From NCBI GenBank assembly GCA_017457555.1, contig JAFTHG010000258.1:1-11418 (forward strand): 11,418 nt of DNA, given 5' to 3'. Positions 5,716-11,418 of the stretch are shown piece after piece (position 1 is the stretch's first letter; each line of letters begins with the position of its first letter). A model generated the notes under the pieces. The model saw nothing but the letters and a program-made list of their open reading frames with translations, ran no database searches and had not been told where the DNA came from. Both the position numbers and the translations under genes were made by a program. This DNA comes from Kiritimatiellia bacterium (GTDB taxonomy: Bacteria > Verrucomicrobiota > Kiritimatiellia > RFP12 > DVOR01).

Positions 5716-7512
5716 ATGACCACACTTAATGACAGTAACTGGACGGCAGCCCACCACCTCTTTGATGAGGGTGGGCTTTCCGTTGTTTTACCCTGTTATC
5801 GGTTGGCGGACAGGCTGGAGAGGAATCTCCGTAAGTTGGATGCACTGTTGGCAGCGCAGGGATTCCCGTATCAAATTATTCCGGTGGACGATGGGAGCGC
5901 GGATGGTTCGGCTGAGATTTTGACTGCGCTCGCCACAACAGTGCCATCCATTCATCCCGTACTTTTCCCTGAGAATCGTGGTAAAGGTGCCGCAGTATTA
6001 CGTGGAGCCACCCAAGCGATGTATGCGTGGGTGCTGTTGCTGGATGGTGATTTTGATTTGGATCCTGCGGTGTTGCCGGCATTTTGTGATGTAGCCGAGC
6101 AGAGCCGAGCAGATGTGATAGCTGGGAGCAAACTGCATCCGGCGTCACAAGTCGCCTATCCATTACGCAGACGTATTTTCAGTGCCCTCTATCATCAGTT
6201 GACGCAACACGTATTGCATTTAGGCATTCGCGATACACAAAGCGGTATGAAATTGGTGCGTGCAGAAGCTCTGAAGTATGCTACGGACCGTGTGCTGGTG
6301 AAGCATTTTGCTTTTGATTTGGAACTCTTTGCCGTGATGCATGGTGGCGGATTCACCTTTGCCGAGGCACCGGTACGTATTGATTTCGGAGTGCGCTGGG
6401 GGTGTCTGTCATGGCGGATGTTGTGGCGTACGCTGATAGATACGCTGGCTATTGGCTACCGCTCTCGGATGTTGCACTATTATGAGGGATTGACGCCTCT
6501 TCCCGATGTGCCAGCAGCAGCTGATGGGCCGCGCTTCAGTATTATCGTGGCGTGTCCGGGTGACAGTGTGGTGTTGCGGCGATTGATTGAAGCCCTTAAG
6601 GTGCAGACGTATCGTAATTTTGAGGTCCTTTTTCTGCCGGATCGTCTCTTGGTGCGTCCGGAAACAAATTACCGTTTCCGCATTTTGGCAACAGGACAAG
6701 TGCGCCCTGCCAAGAAACGGAATATGGGTGCGGTGGCCGCTTCCGGTGACATTTTGGTCTTTATTGATGACGATGCGTATCCACGGGAAGATTGGTTGGC
6801 CGTGGCCGCTGCACGGTTCACAGACCCTGCAATTGATGCTTTGGGTGGCCCGGGGCTTACGCCTCCTGACGATCCGCCCAAGGCACATCTCTCCGGGGCA
6901 ATTTTTGCATCACCTTTAGTATCGGGTAATTTCCGGTGCCGTTACTTTATTCAGGGACCCTTACGTCGGGTTGAAGATTTTCCCAGTTGTAACCTTTTTG
7001 TGCGAAAGACGGCATTTGAGGCGGTGCGTGGTTTTCGTGAAGACTTTTGGCCAGGGGAGGACACGCTCCTGTGTGCCGATCTTCAGCAACAGGGCTATAC
7101 GCTGTGGTACGAACCGCGGATGGTGGTTTATCACCATCGACGTCCCGTTTTTGCGCCACATCTGCGTCAGGTGGGGCGTTATGCTCTGCATCGGGGTTAC
7201 TTTGCGCGACGGATTGGGTTGAACTCCCGGCGAGTCTCCTATATGATTCCGGCTCTGTTTGTTTTGGGTCTGACCTTCGGTGTTCCGGTTTGCTGGGCTG
7301 TACCCTGCTTGTGGTGGTGCTATGGGGCAGTGGTCGCACTCTATTGGGTGCTGACGTGGGCAGATGCGCTTCTGGAAGCCCCTTCAATTCGAATGACTGT
7401 CCCGTTTTGGTTTGGTTTAGTCGCCACACATATGTGGTATGGCGTACGCTTTATTCAAGGCGTATTGTCTCGCCGGATGCCGTGTGGCGTGGTGCCCTTT
7501 GATCATCGATAA
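5716..7512 (+). CDS. Tandem family 2 glycosyltransferase with C-terminal membrane segments
   Basis: A 598-residue fusion of two GT-A fold domains. Domain 1 (about 20-250) resembles polyprenyl-phosphate glycosyltransferases of the DPM1 type, with LSVVLPCYR, VDDGS (57-61), the DGD metal motif (110-112), and DTQSGMKL (173-180). Domain 2 (about 273-500) opens with FSIIVAC and has FIDDDAYP (349-356), SCNLFVRK (424-431), a GED acid pair (447-449) and HHRR. About three hydrophobic stretches follow (near 509-525, 528-548, 562-582), so the enzyme is probably anchored in the inner membrane facing the cytoplasm. Substrates cannot be read from sequence; glycolipid, lipopolysaccharide or exopolysaccharide synthesis is likely. 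An in-frame GTG at 5701 is an alternative start; neither has a clear Shine-Dalgarno site, and ATG 5716 is preferred. The gene sits between hisI and nfo with about 20-nt gaps, suggesting cotranscription. Confidence 0.88.
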   Translation: MTTLNDSNWTAAHHLFDEGGLSVVLPCYRLADRLERNLRKLDALLAAQGFPYQIIPVDDGSADGSAEILTALATTVPSIHPVLFPENRGKGAAVLRGATQAMYAWVLLLDGDFDLDPAVLPAFCDVAEQSRADVIAGSKLHPASQVAYPLRRRIFSALYHQLTQHVLHLGIRDTQSGMKLVRAEALKYATDRVLVKHFAFDLELFAVMHGGGFTFAEAPVRIDFGVRWGCLSWRMLWRTLIDTLAIGYRSRMLHYYEGLTPLPDVPAAADGPRFSIIVACPGDSVVLRRLIEALKVQTYRNFEVLFLPDRLLVRPETNYRFRILATGQVRPAKKRNMGAVAASGDILVFIDDDAYPREDWLAVAAARFTDPAIDALGGPGLTPPDDPPKAHLSGAIFASPLVSGNFRCRYFIQGPLRRVEDFPSCNLFVRKTAFEAVRGFREDFWPGEDTLLCADLQQQGYTLWYEPRMVVYHHRRPVFAPHLRQVGRYALHRGYFARRIGLNSRRVSYMIPALFVLGLTFGVPVCWAVPCLWWCYGAVVALYWVLTWADALLEAPSIRMTVPFWFGLVATHMWYGVRFIQGVLSRRMPCGVVPFDHR

Positions 7513-7518
7513 TGAATT

Positions 7519-7527
7519 AGGGAGGTG
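7519..7527 (+). promoter_or_regulatory. Ribosome binding site deciding the nfo start
   Basis: AGGGAGGTG is a near-ideal Shine-Dalgarno site ending five nucleotides before ATG 7533. An in-frame GTG at 7527 overlaps this site and is therefore not the real start. Confidence 0.7.
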
Positions 7528-7532
7528 TGAAG

Positions 7533-8375
7533 ATGCGTTTGATCGGACCTCATGTTTCAGCGTCGGGTTCTCCAGCAGCAGCGATTGCGAATGCGCAGGC
7601 CGTAGGTGCAACGGCGTTTGCTCTCTTTGTGAAGAATCAACGGCAGTGGATTGGCAAGCCGCTCGCCGCTGCTGATGCACAACGTTTTGTAGCAGATTTG
7701 CAAAAAGCAGCCTATACGGCCGCACAAGTTTTGCCGCATGCCGGCTATTTGATCAATCTGGCCAATCCTGATCCAGAGATGCATCAAAAGAGTATGGGCT
7801 CTTTTTTAGATGAATTGCACCGTTGTGAAGCCTTGGGTTTGGATCGGTTGAATCTGCATCCGGGCTCGCACTTGAATAAACTCTCGGTGGAGGCTGCATG
7901 TGACCGCGTAGCAGAGAGTATTAATCATGCGCTGTCTGAAACGCAGGGGGTGACGGTGGTGATTGAGAATACTGCCGGGCAGGGGGCTTACCTCGGATCA
8001 AAGCCAGAAGAGTTACAACGCATCATCTCCGGAGTCGCGGATCAATCACGTATTGGTTTTTGTATTGACACGGCGCACACCTTTGCCGCAGGGTATGATT
8101 TGCGTGAAGAGAAGGGGTTTGAACGTTTCTTTGATGAATTGGAGTCACGTATTGGACTGCGCTTTCTGAGAGGGATGCACCTGAATGACTCCAAAACCGA
8201 TCTCGCTTCGCACCATGACCGACACGAGTCGTTAGGTAAAGGTTACTTAGGATGGGGCGTCTTTGAACGTATTGTAACCGATGCGCGGTTTGAGAATGTA
8301 CCGTTGATTTTGGAAACGCCAGACGATACACTTTGGGCAGATGAAATCGCACATTTGCTCAACGTTGTGAGATAG
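7533..8375 (+). CDS. nfo: Endonuclease IV (AP endonuclease)
   Basis: Endonuclease IV cuts DNA 5' to abasic sites in base excision repair and removes blocked 3' ends. The 280-residue TIM-barrel protein starts GPHVSASG. It carries all nine tri-zinc ligands at the E. coli numbering: His69, His109, Glu145, Asp179, His182, His216, Asp229, His231 and Glu261. They occur in VLPHAGY, LNLHPGS, IENTAGQG, CIDTAH, MHLNDSK, HDRHE and LETP. Length matches the family (about 280-285). ATG 7533 is fixed by a strong ribosome binding site, 20 nt after the glycosyltransferase stop, so it probably sits last in a hisI-glycosyltransferase-nfo transcript. A repair gene after a glycosyltransferase suggests transcriptional convenience rather than shared function. 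Confidence 0.97.
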   Translation: MRLIGPHVSASGSPAAAIANAQAVGATAFALFVKNQRQWIGKPLAAADAQRFVADLQKAAYTAAQVLPHAGYLINLANPDPEMHQKSMGSFLDELHRCEALGLDRLNLHPGSHLNKLSVEAACDRVAESINHALSETQGVTVVIENTAGQGAYLGSKPEELQRIISGVADQSRIGFCIDTAHTFAAGYDLREEKGFERFFDELESRIGLRFLRGMHLNDSKTDLASHHDRHESLGKGYLGWGVFERIVTDARFENVPLILETPDDTLWADEIAHLLNVVR

Positions 8376-8380
8376 CGTCA

Positions 8381-8417
8381 TTTCCAGAGAGGAAACTGTT
8401 TAGGAAATTTCCGGAAA
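8381..8417. repeat. Cluster of GGAAA/TTTCC half-sites after nfo
   Basis: Five copies of the pentamer or its complement lie in 37 bases: TTTCC 8381, GGAAA 8391, GGAAA 8403, TTTCC 8408 and GGAAA 8413. They form a 5-bp hairpin (8381-8395) and two overlapping perfect 10-bp palindromes (8403-8412 and 8408-8417). It could be a weak terminator for nfo, a protein-binding site or an RNA structure. The sequence does not decide among these. Confidence 0.4.
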
Positions 8418-8490
8418 GCTGAAAAGAACGCGTCAATAGACAGAAATGTCTTGTTAGTTAAGTCTTGAATGGCGTACAACTACCAAATGT

Positions 8491-8555
8491 TCTCGCCCTG
8501 AAGTCTTTGTAAGGGCTTGCCGAGATGCGTAAGAATGTACTTTCCGTGCTTTTTT
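8491..8555 (+). other. Possible stem-loop followed by a T-run
   Basis: TCTCG (8491-8495) pairs with CGAGA (8521-8525), and CCCT (8496-8499) with AGGG (8512-8515), leaving a 5-nt bulge. A run of six T follows at 8550-8555. The T-run is not directly next to the stem, so a terminator or small RNA end is only a possibility. A GAAA-capped 5-bp hairpin (8438-8451) lies just upstream. Confidence 0.2.
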
Positions 8556-8577
8556 CATACCTTGGTGTATTTGTTTC

Positions 8578-8606
8578 TTGCGATTTTCTGCGAAATATGA
8601 TATCTT
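8578..8606 (+). promoter_or_regulatory. Promoter of tig with a dyad across the -10
   Basis: TTGCGA (-35, 8578-8583), a 17-base spacer and TATCTT (-10, 8601-8606) with TG at 8598-8599 make an extended -10 promoter about 45 nt upstream of the tig start. An inverted repeat, GCGAAA (8590-8595) and TTTCGC (8605-8610), straddles the -10 and could be an operator. The ribosome binding site AAGGA (8638-8642) lies eight nucleotides before ATG 8651. Confidence 0.5.
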
Positions 8607-8650
8607 TCGCGCACATCTATATCTATTTGTTATTCAAAAGGATTTGATAA

Positions 8651-9931
8651 ATGAAGACAGACGTCCAGAAGGTTTCTTCCTGCCGCGTGAAGGTGATTGT
8701 TGAAGCGACTGCTGAAGAGATTGACCCGATTATGAAGGGTGTCCGCAGCGCATTTACCGCGCAGGTGAAAATCCCCGGTTTCCGTCCCGGCAAGGCTCCG
8801 TGGGCTCAGATTGAAAAGCTTTACGGCAAGAATATTCAGGAAGAAATTAATCAGCGCGTCACCCGTACGTTGGTTGACAAGGCTTACGCTGAAGTCAAGA
8901 ATATTGCTACGCTCGTTAACGTGGAAGATTTCAAGGCAGCGCAGGGGCAGGGCGCTTCCGTGGCCGTAACCATCGATACCATTCCTGAATTTGATATGCC
9001 CGACATCGCCAAGTGGCAGGTGAAGAAGATGAATCTCGACGTGACCGAAGAGGAAATCGCCGAGCGTATGGATAGTTTGCGTCAGATGGCCGCCTCCTTT
9101 GAAGAAGGCACCGCAGAAGACGTGGCTACCGAAAGTGACTTGATTGCAATCACCTTCACTTCGGACTTGGATAAGGAAACGCTCTCTGATGCAGCCAAGC
9201 ACTACGCTGCGGATGATGAATACTGGGTGCAGTTGCGTGAAGATGCCTTCATCCCGGCACTGAGCACAGTCCTGCTGGGCAAGAAGATTGGCGAAACCGT
9301 TACGCACAGCGCAACGTATGCAGAAGACTTCCGTTTGACAGATCTCGCTGGTAAGACTGTTAATTACACCATCACAATCAAGACGATGCGTAAGATGCGC
9401 CCGGCAACAGATGAGAGTATGTTGACGCGTTTCGGCGTAAAGGATATGGACGAACTTCGTACCAATCTGACCGGCAACATCAAGGATTCCAAGAAATACG
9501 GTGAAGAATCCCGTGCCACCAAGGAACTCTGCGAAGCAATTGAGAACTCGGTCTCGTTTGACCTGCCGCAACGTGTATTGGAAGAACGCGTCTATGACGA
9601 GCTCGCCATGGATCCTTCCAAGCCGTTGGAAACCTTTAATGGTGATGCAGATGAGTTGCGTAAGTCCGATGTGTACAAGGCCGCTGAAGAACGTGCCATT
9701 CGCATGTTGCGCCGCACCTACGTTTTGACTCGCTTGGCCAAGGAACGTGACGTGAAGTTGTCACAAGAACGCGTGGAAGTTGCTTTGGATCGTTTGGCTC
9801 AGGCAACTAAGTTGGCAAAGAAGGAACTTATCCGCCGTCTTTCCGACAATGGTCGTTTGACCGAATTCCTTGATCGCGAACTCTGCGCTGTGATGTTGGA
9901 AACATTGCTTGAAGAATGTGCAGTGCTCTAA
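8651..9931 (+). CDS. tig: Trigger factor, ribosome-associated chaperone
   Basis: Trigger factor binds ribosomal protein uL23 at the exit tunnel and shields nascent chains. The 426-residue protein has the N-terminal ribosome-binding domain (1-115) with the signature GFRPGKAP at 43-50, exactly where E. coli has it. A central FKBP-like domain (about 150-245) and a helical C-terminal chaperone domain follow, ending in a typical hydrophobic LLEECAVL tail. The FKBP segment lacks the usual MIPGFE core (it reads FIPALSTVLLG), so peptidyl-prolyl isomerase activity may be weak or absent while the chaperone role is kept. It has its own promoter, and a strong terminator follows 23 nt after the stop. It therefore looks monocistronic, and clpP/clpX are not adjacent as in many bacteria. 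Confidence 0.95.
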   Translation: MKTDVQKVSSCRVKVIVEATAEEIDPIMKGVRSAFTAQVKIPGFRPGKAPWAQIEKLYGKNIQEEINQRVTRTLVDKAYAEVKNIATLVNVEDFKAAQGQGASVAVTIDTIPEFDMPDIAKWQVKKMNLDVTEEEIAERMDSLRQMAASFEEGTAEDVATESDLIAITFTSDLDKETLSDAAKHYAADDEYWVQLREDAFIPALSTVLLGKKIGETVTHSATYAEDFRLTDLAGKTVNYTITIKTMRKMRPATDESMLTRFGVKDMDELRTNLTGNIKDSKKYGEESRATKELCEAIENSVSFDLPQRVLEERVYDELAMDPSKPLETFNGDADELRKSDVYKAAEERAIRMLRRTYVLTRLAKERDVKLSQERVEVALDRLAQATKLAKKELIRRLSDNGRLTEFLDRELCAVMLETLLEECAVL

Positions 9932-9953
9932 AGTATCCGCCATTCCCTTTATT

Positions 9954-9986
9954 AAATAGCCTGTCACCCGACAGGCTATTTTCTTT
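9954..9986 (+). terminator. Strong intrinsic terminator of tig
   Basis: A perfect 12-bp stem (9954-9965 with 9970-9981, core TAGCCTGTC/GACAGGCTA) closes an ACCC tetraloop and runs into a T-rich tail, TTTTCTTT. The A-rich left flank mirrors the tail, so it may also act on the opposite strand. Confidence 0.92.
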
Positions 9987-9994
9987 AGCAAAAG

Positions 9995-10106
9995 TTAATT
10001 ACGCGCTACGCTTAACCTTCAACCGTTAAGATCCGACTTCCAATCCTCAAACAGGCACCCATGAGTAGCCACCAGTCTCTTGTCACCAGTCATTCGTTAT
10101 GCGCTA
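9995..10106. repeat. Degenerate tandem repeat with 7-base period
   Basis: Sixteen consecutive 7-base units can be laid out from 9995 to 10106. Almost every unit ends in A, mostly AA, TA or CA (for example CGCTTAA at 10009, CCAGTCA at 10086). Two exact in-phase matches support the period: GCGCTACG at 10003-10010 and again at 10101-10108 (98 nt apart, 14 x 7), and CACCAGTC at 10070 and 10084 (14 nt apart). It begins after the tig terminator and runs through the start codon of the next gene. It resembles the class of short tandem heptanucleotide repeats known between genes in some bacterial genomes. Its function is unknown. Confidence 0.65.
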
Positions 10107-11143
10107 CGGAGAAAACGGTTTCGCCGCTTTTTTCCATCATCATCCCTGTCTACAATGTGGCGCCTTACCTTCGCGAATGTCTGGATTCAGTATTGGAGCA
10201 ATCTTTTACGGACTGGGAATGTCTGTGTGTGGATGATGGTTCAACAGATCATTCTGGACGGATACTGGATGAATATACTGCGAAAGATAACCGTTTTCGC
10301 ATTTGGCATCAGGCAAATGCCGGCGTTTCGGCGGCCCGAAATCGAGCTTTGGATAATGCAATTGGCGATTTTGTACTCTTCTTGGATTCGGATGATAGGT
10401 TGTTGCCCGAGTGTTTGAAACGCTTCAATGCTGTTGCGTCAGATACTGACTGGTGCTTATGTAATGTCCATGAGATGACAGCGGAAGGCGCATATGTACG
10501 CCTCCGGCGCCGGAAGATAAACGCATTGTGGGAACGATGTGATTTTAGTGCGGAGATTCAGTCCGTAGATTTATACTGTGTTTGGGGAATATGTTTTAAG
10601 CGGAAATGGCTCAATGATGTTGCTCTTCGCTTTGATACGCGGCTTACCGTGGCCGAAGATACGCTCTTTATGTCGCAAGCGTTATTAACTGCGAATCGGA
10701 TTCAGTTGGCAGGAGACTGGGCTGGATATGCCTATCGTCTGCCAAATCAACGTGGCAGTTTGATGGAGCGAAACAATCAGGCGTATCTCCTATCCTATGT
10801 ACAGGCTGCCCGGTGGATTAGATCTACTGCAATAAGTTCAGAGCCTGTTGGGAGAAGGGTATTAGCCTTTTGGGGACAGCTTTTGTGTGCTTGTGTAACA
10901 GCACGTCGATGGTCGGCTGGAGACCGCTTTAAGATTTACCGCGAACAGCAACCGTTGACGTCGGAGATGATAGCGTGTCTTCCTAAAAACATTTGTACGG
11001 TAATTCGAATCGCTATCTGTCAGTTAACACAAAGCGCAGGTTGTCCGTATTGGCTCTGGCGAATAGGGGATGCATGTCTGGGAGGGATTGGATGGACTCG
11101 CGATACAATTCTGGCCTACCTCCTTTCTAAACGCAAGATTTAA
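10061..11143 (+). CDS. Family 2 glycosyltransferase
   Basis: A 360-residue GT-A enzyme of the family 2 type that transfers a sugar from a nucleotide-sugar donor, probably for surface polysaccharide or glycolipid. The domain starts at FSIIIPVYNVAPYL (24-37), with VDDGSTDHSG (57-66), the NAGVSAARN block (86-94), LDSDD metal motif (108-112) and the catalytic AED (198-200). The roughly 150 C-terminal residues are less conserved, with mild hydrophobic stretches but no clear membrane anchor. The first 16 or so residues (SSHQSLVTSHSL...) are the translation of the heptad repeat and are not part of the fold. No other in-frame ATG, GTG or TTG occurs before the domain, so ATG 10061 is kept although no Shine-Dalgarno site precedes it. 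The acceptor and sugar are unknown. Confidence 0.88.
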   Translation: MSSHQSLVTSHSLCATEKTVSPLFSIIIPVYNVAPYLRECLDSVLEQSFTDWECLCVDDGSTDHSGRILDEYTAKDNRFRIWHQANAGVSAARNRALDNAIGDFVLFLDSDDRLLPECLKRFNAVASDTDWCLCNVHEMTAEGAYVRLRRRKINALWERCDFSAEIQSVDLYCVWGICFKRKWLNDVALRFDTRLTVAEDTLFMSQALLTANRIQLAGDWAGYAYRLPNQRGSLMERNNQAYLLSYVQAARWIRSTAISSEPVGRRVLAFWGQLLCACVTARRWSAGDRFKIYREQQPLTSEMIACLPKNICTVIRIAICQLTQSAGCPYWLWRIGDACLGGIGWTRDTILAYLLSKRKI

Positions 11144-11164
11144 TTCTATTGGCGGGTTACTGTT

Positions 11165-11192
11165 TAATTGCCTCACGTTCTAATTGTTTCAC
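11165..11192. repeat. Two-copy direct repeat, 16-nt spacing
   Basis: TAATTGCCTCAC (11165-11176) and TAATTGTTTCAC (11181-11192) match at 10 of 12 positions and start 16 nt apart, 21 nt after the glycosyltransferase stop. This could be paired regulator sites or a short duplication. No terminator hairpin is seen after the glycosyltransferase gene. Confidence 0.35.
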
Positions 11193-11245
11193 TTACAGAT
11201 TGGAAGTCCCAGTAGAGGCCGTGGAGGATTAAGACTGTCTACTGC

Positions 11246-11261
11246 TTGTCATGATTGACAA
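11246..11261. promoter_or_regulatory. Dyad TTGTCA-N4-TGACAA
   Basis: Perfect 6-bp arms (11246-11251 and 11256-11261) separated by TGAT form a 16-bp dyad typical in size of a dimeric repressor site. It lies about 50 nt upstream of the outward promoter and covers the ATG of a possible small frame. Its ligand protein is unknown. Confidence 0.3.
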
Positions 11262-11385
11262 TAGATGCGGTGTAACTGTCGTTATTGGGCTTTTTATCAT
11301 CAGTATATTTGCGAGTTTAATTACTAGGGGATATAATAAAAGATTAAAAATATTCATAAAATTTTCTTCTTTTGAGTTTTATTGA
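11251..11385 (+). CDS. Possible 44-residue single-pass membrane peptide
   Basis: ATG 11251 opens a 44-codon frame ending at TGA 11383-11385. The peptide has a hydrophobic stretch (VTVVIGLFIISIFASLI, about residues 8-24) followed by a basic tail (RGYNKRLKIFIKF), a plan shared by small membrane proteins and type I toxins. Against it: no ribosome binding site is visible, T-rich DNA gives hydrophobic codons by chance, codon use is AT-rich unlike the neighbouring genes, and a good promoter lies inside the frame. No paired antisense promoter was found. Confidence 0.2.
   Translation: MIDNRCGVTVVIGLFIISIFASLITRGYNKRLKIFIKFSSFEFY
11309..11337 (+). promoter_or_regulatory. Promoter facing out of the window
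   Basis: TTGCGA (-35, 11309-11314), a 17-base spacer and a perfect -10 TATAAT (11332-11337). The -35 hexamer is identical to that of the tig promoter. Transcription would begin near 11344 and run into AT-rich DNA ending with GGAGAGA at 11412-11418, possibly the ribosome binding site of a gene beyond the window. A second -10-like TATAGT lies at 11391-11396 without a good -35. Confidence 0.5.
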
Positions 11386-11418
11386 TCTTGTATAGTTTAC
11401 GAGTTTGTGTTGGAGAGA

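Noticed and set aside
8525..8647. A 40-codon hydrophobic frame ending three nucleotides before tig
   Set aside because: It has only a weak AAGGG site, and the tig promoter with its -35 and -10 lies inside it. T-rich DNA gives hydrophobic codons by chance, so a leader peptide is possible but unsupported.
10080..10418. Overlapping 112-codon frame inside the second glycosyltransferase
   Set aside because: It is out of frame with the clear GT2 motifs and has no domain of its own.
1..11418. Defence system, CRISPR array, prophage or insertion sequence
   Set aside because: No Cas, nuclease-effector, transposase, integrase or phage structural genes and no regularly spaced repeats were found. The 7-base repeat has no spacers.

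Overview
The window reads as chromosomal DNA of a diderm (Gram-negative type) bacterium. All well-supported genes lie on the + strand, base composition is near half G+C, and most starts have Shine-Dalgarno sites. An outer membrane is implied by a complete BamA (Omp85) gene followed by an OmpH/Skp chaperone gene. The divergent HisI, the dnaB-bamA-skp order and the lone trigger factor gene do not match the usual proteobacterial layout. A PVC-type lineage (Verrucomicrobiota/Kiritimatiellae-like) is a reasonable guess, but it is inference and the sequence alone does not prove it.

Layout. Positions 1-563 hold no long gene. A strong sigma70-type promoter (28-56) leads into a foldable segment and short reading frames, one of which (262-345) encodes a signal-peptide-like 27-residue peptide with a good ribosome binding site. 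An extended -10 promoter (517-525) then precedes the first block: dnaB (replicative helicase), bamA (outer-membrane beta-barrel assembly) and skp/ompH (periplasmic chaperone). These are closely spaced, and a hairpin at 5194-5232 follows skp. The second block is hisI (histidine biosynthesis, with a divergent metal site), a fused two-domain family 2 glycosyltransferase with C-terminal membrane segments, and nfo (endonuclease IV, with all nine metal ligands at the E. coli positions). These three have gaps of about 20 nt and are probably cotranscribed, although their functions are unrelated.

A 275-nt AT-rich spacer (8376-8650) carries a GGAAA/TTTCC cluster, a possible hairpin with a T-run, and a good promoter with a dyad over its -10. 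It leads to tig (trigger factor), which ends at a near-perfect intrinsic terminator (9954-9986). Right after it, a degenerate tandem repeat with a strict 7-base period (9995-10106) runs into the 5' end of a second family 2 glycosyltransferase gene (10061-11143) and supplies its start codon and first residues. The last 275 nt are non-coding or at most hold a small membrane peptide. They contain a 16-nt-period direct repeat, a dyad and a good promoter (11309-11337) facing out of the window.

No CRISPR array, transposase, integrase, tRNA or rRNA was seen. The most unusual signals are the heptad repeat used as a gene start, the tandem glycosyltransferase fusion, the altered HisI metal motif, and the promoter plus small-peptide region before dnaB. 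None of these amounts to a demonstrable new system.
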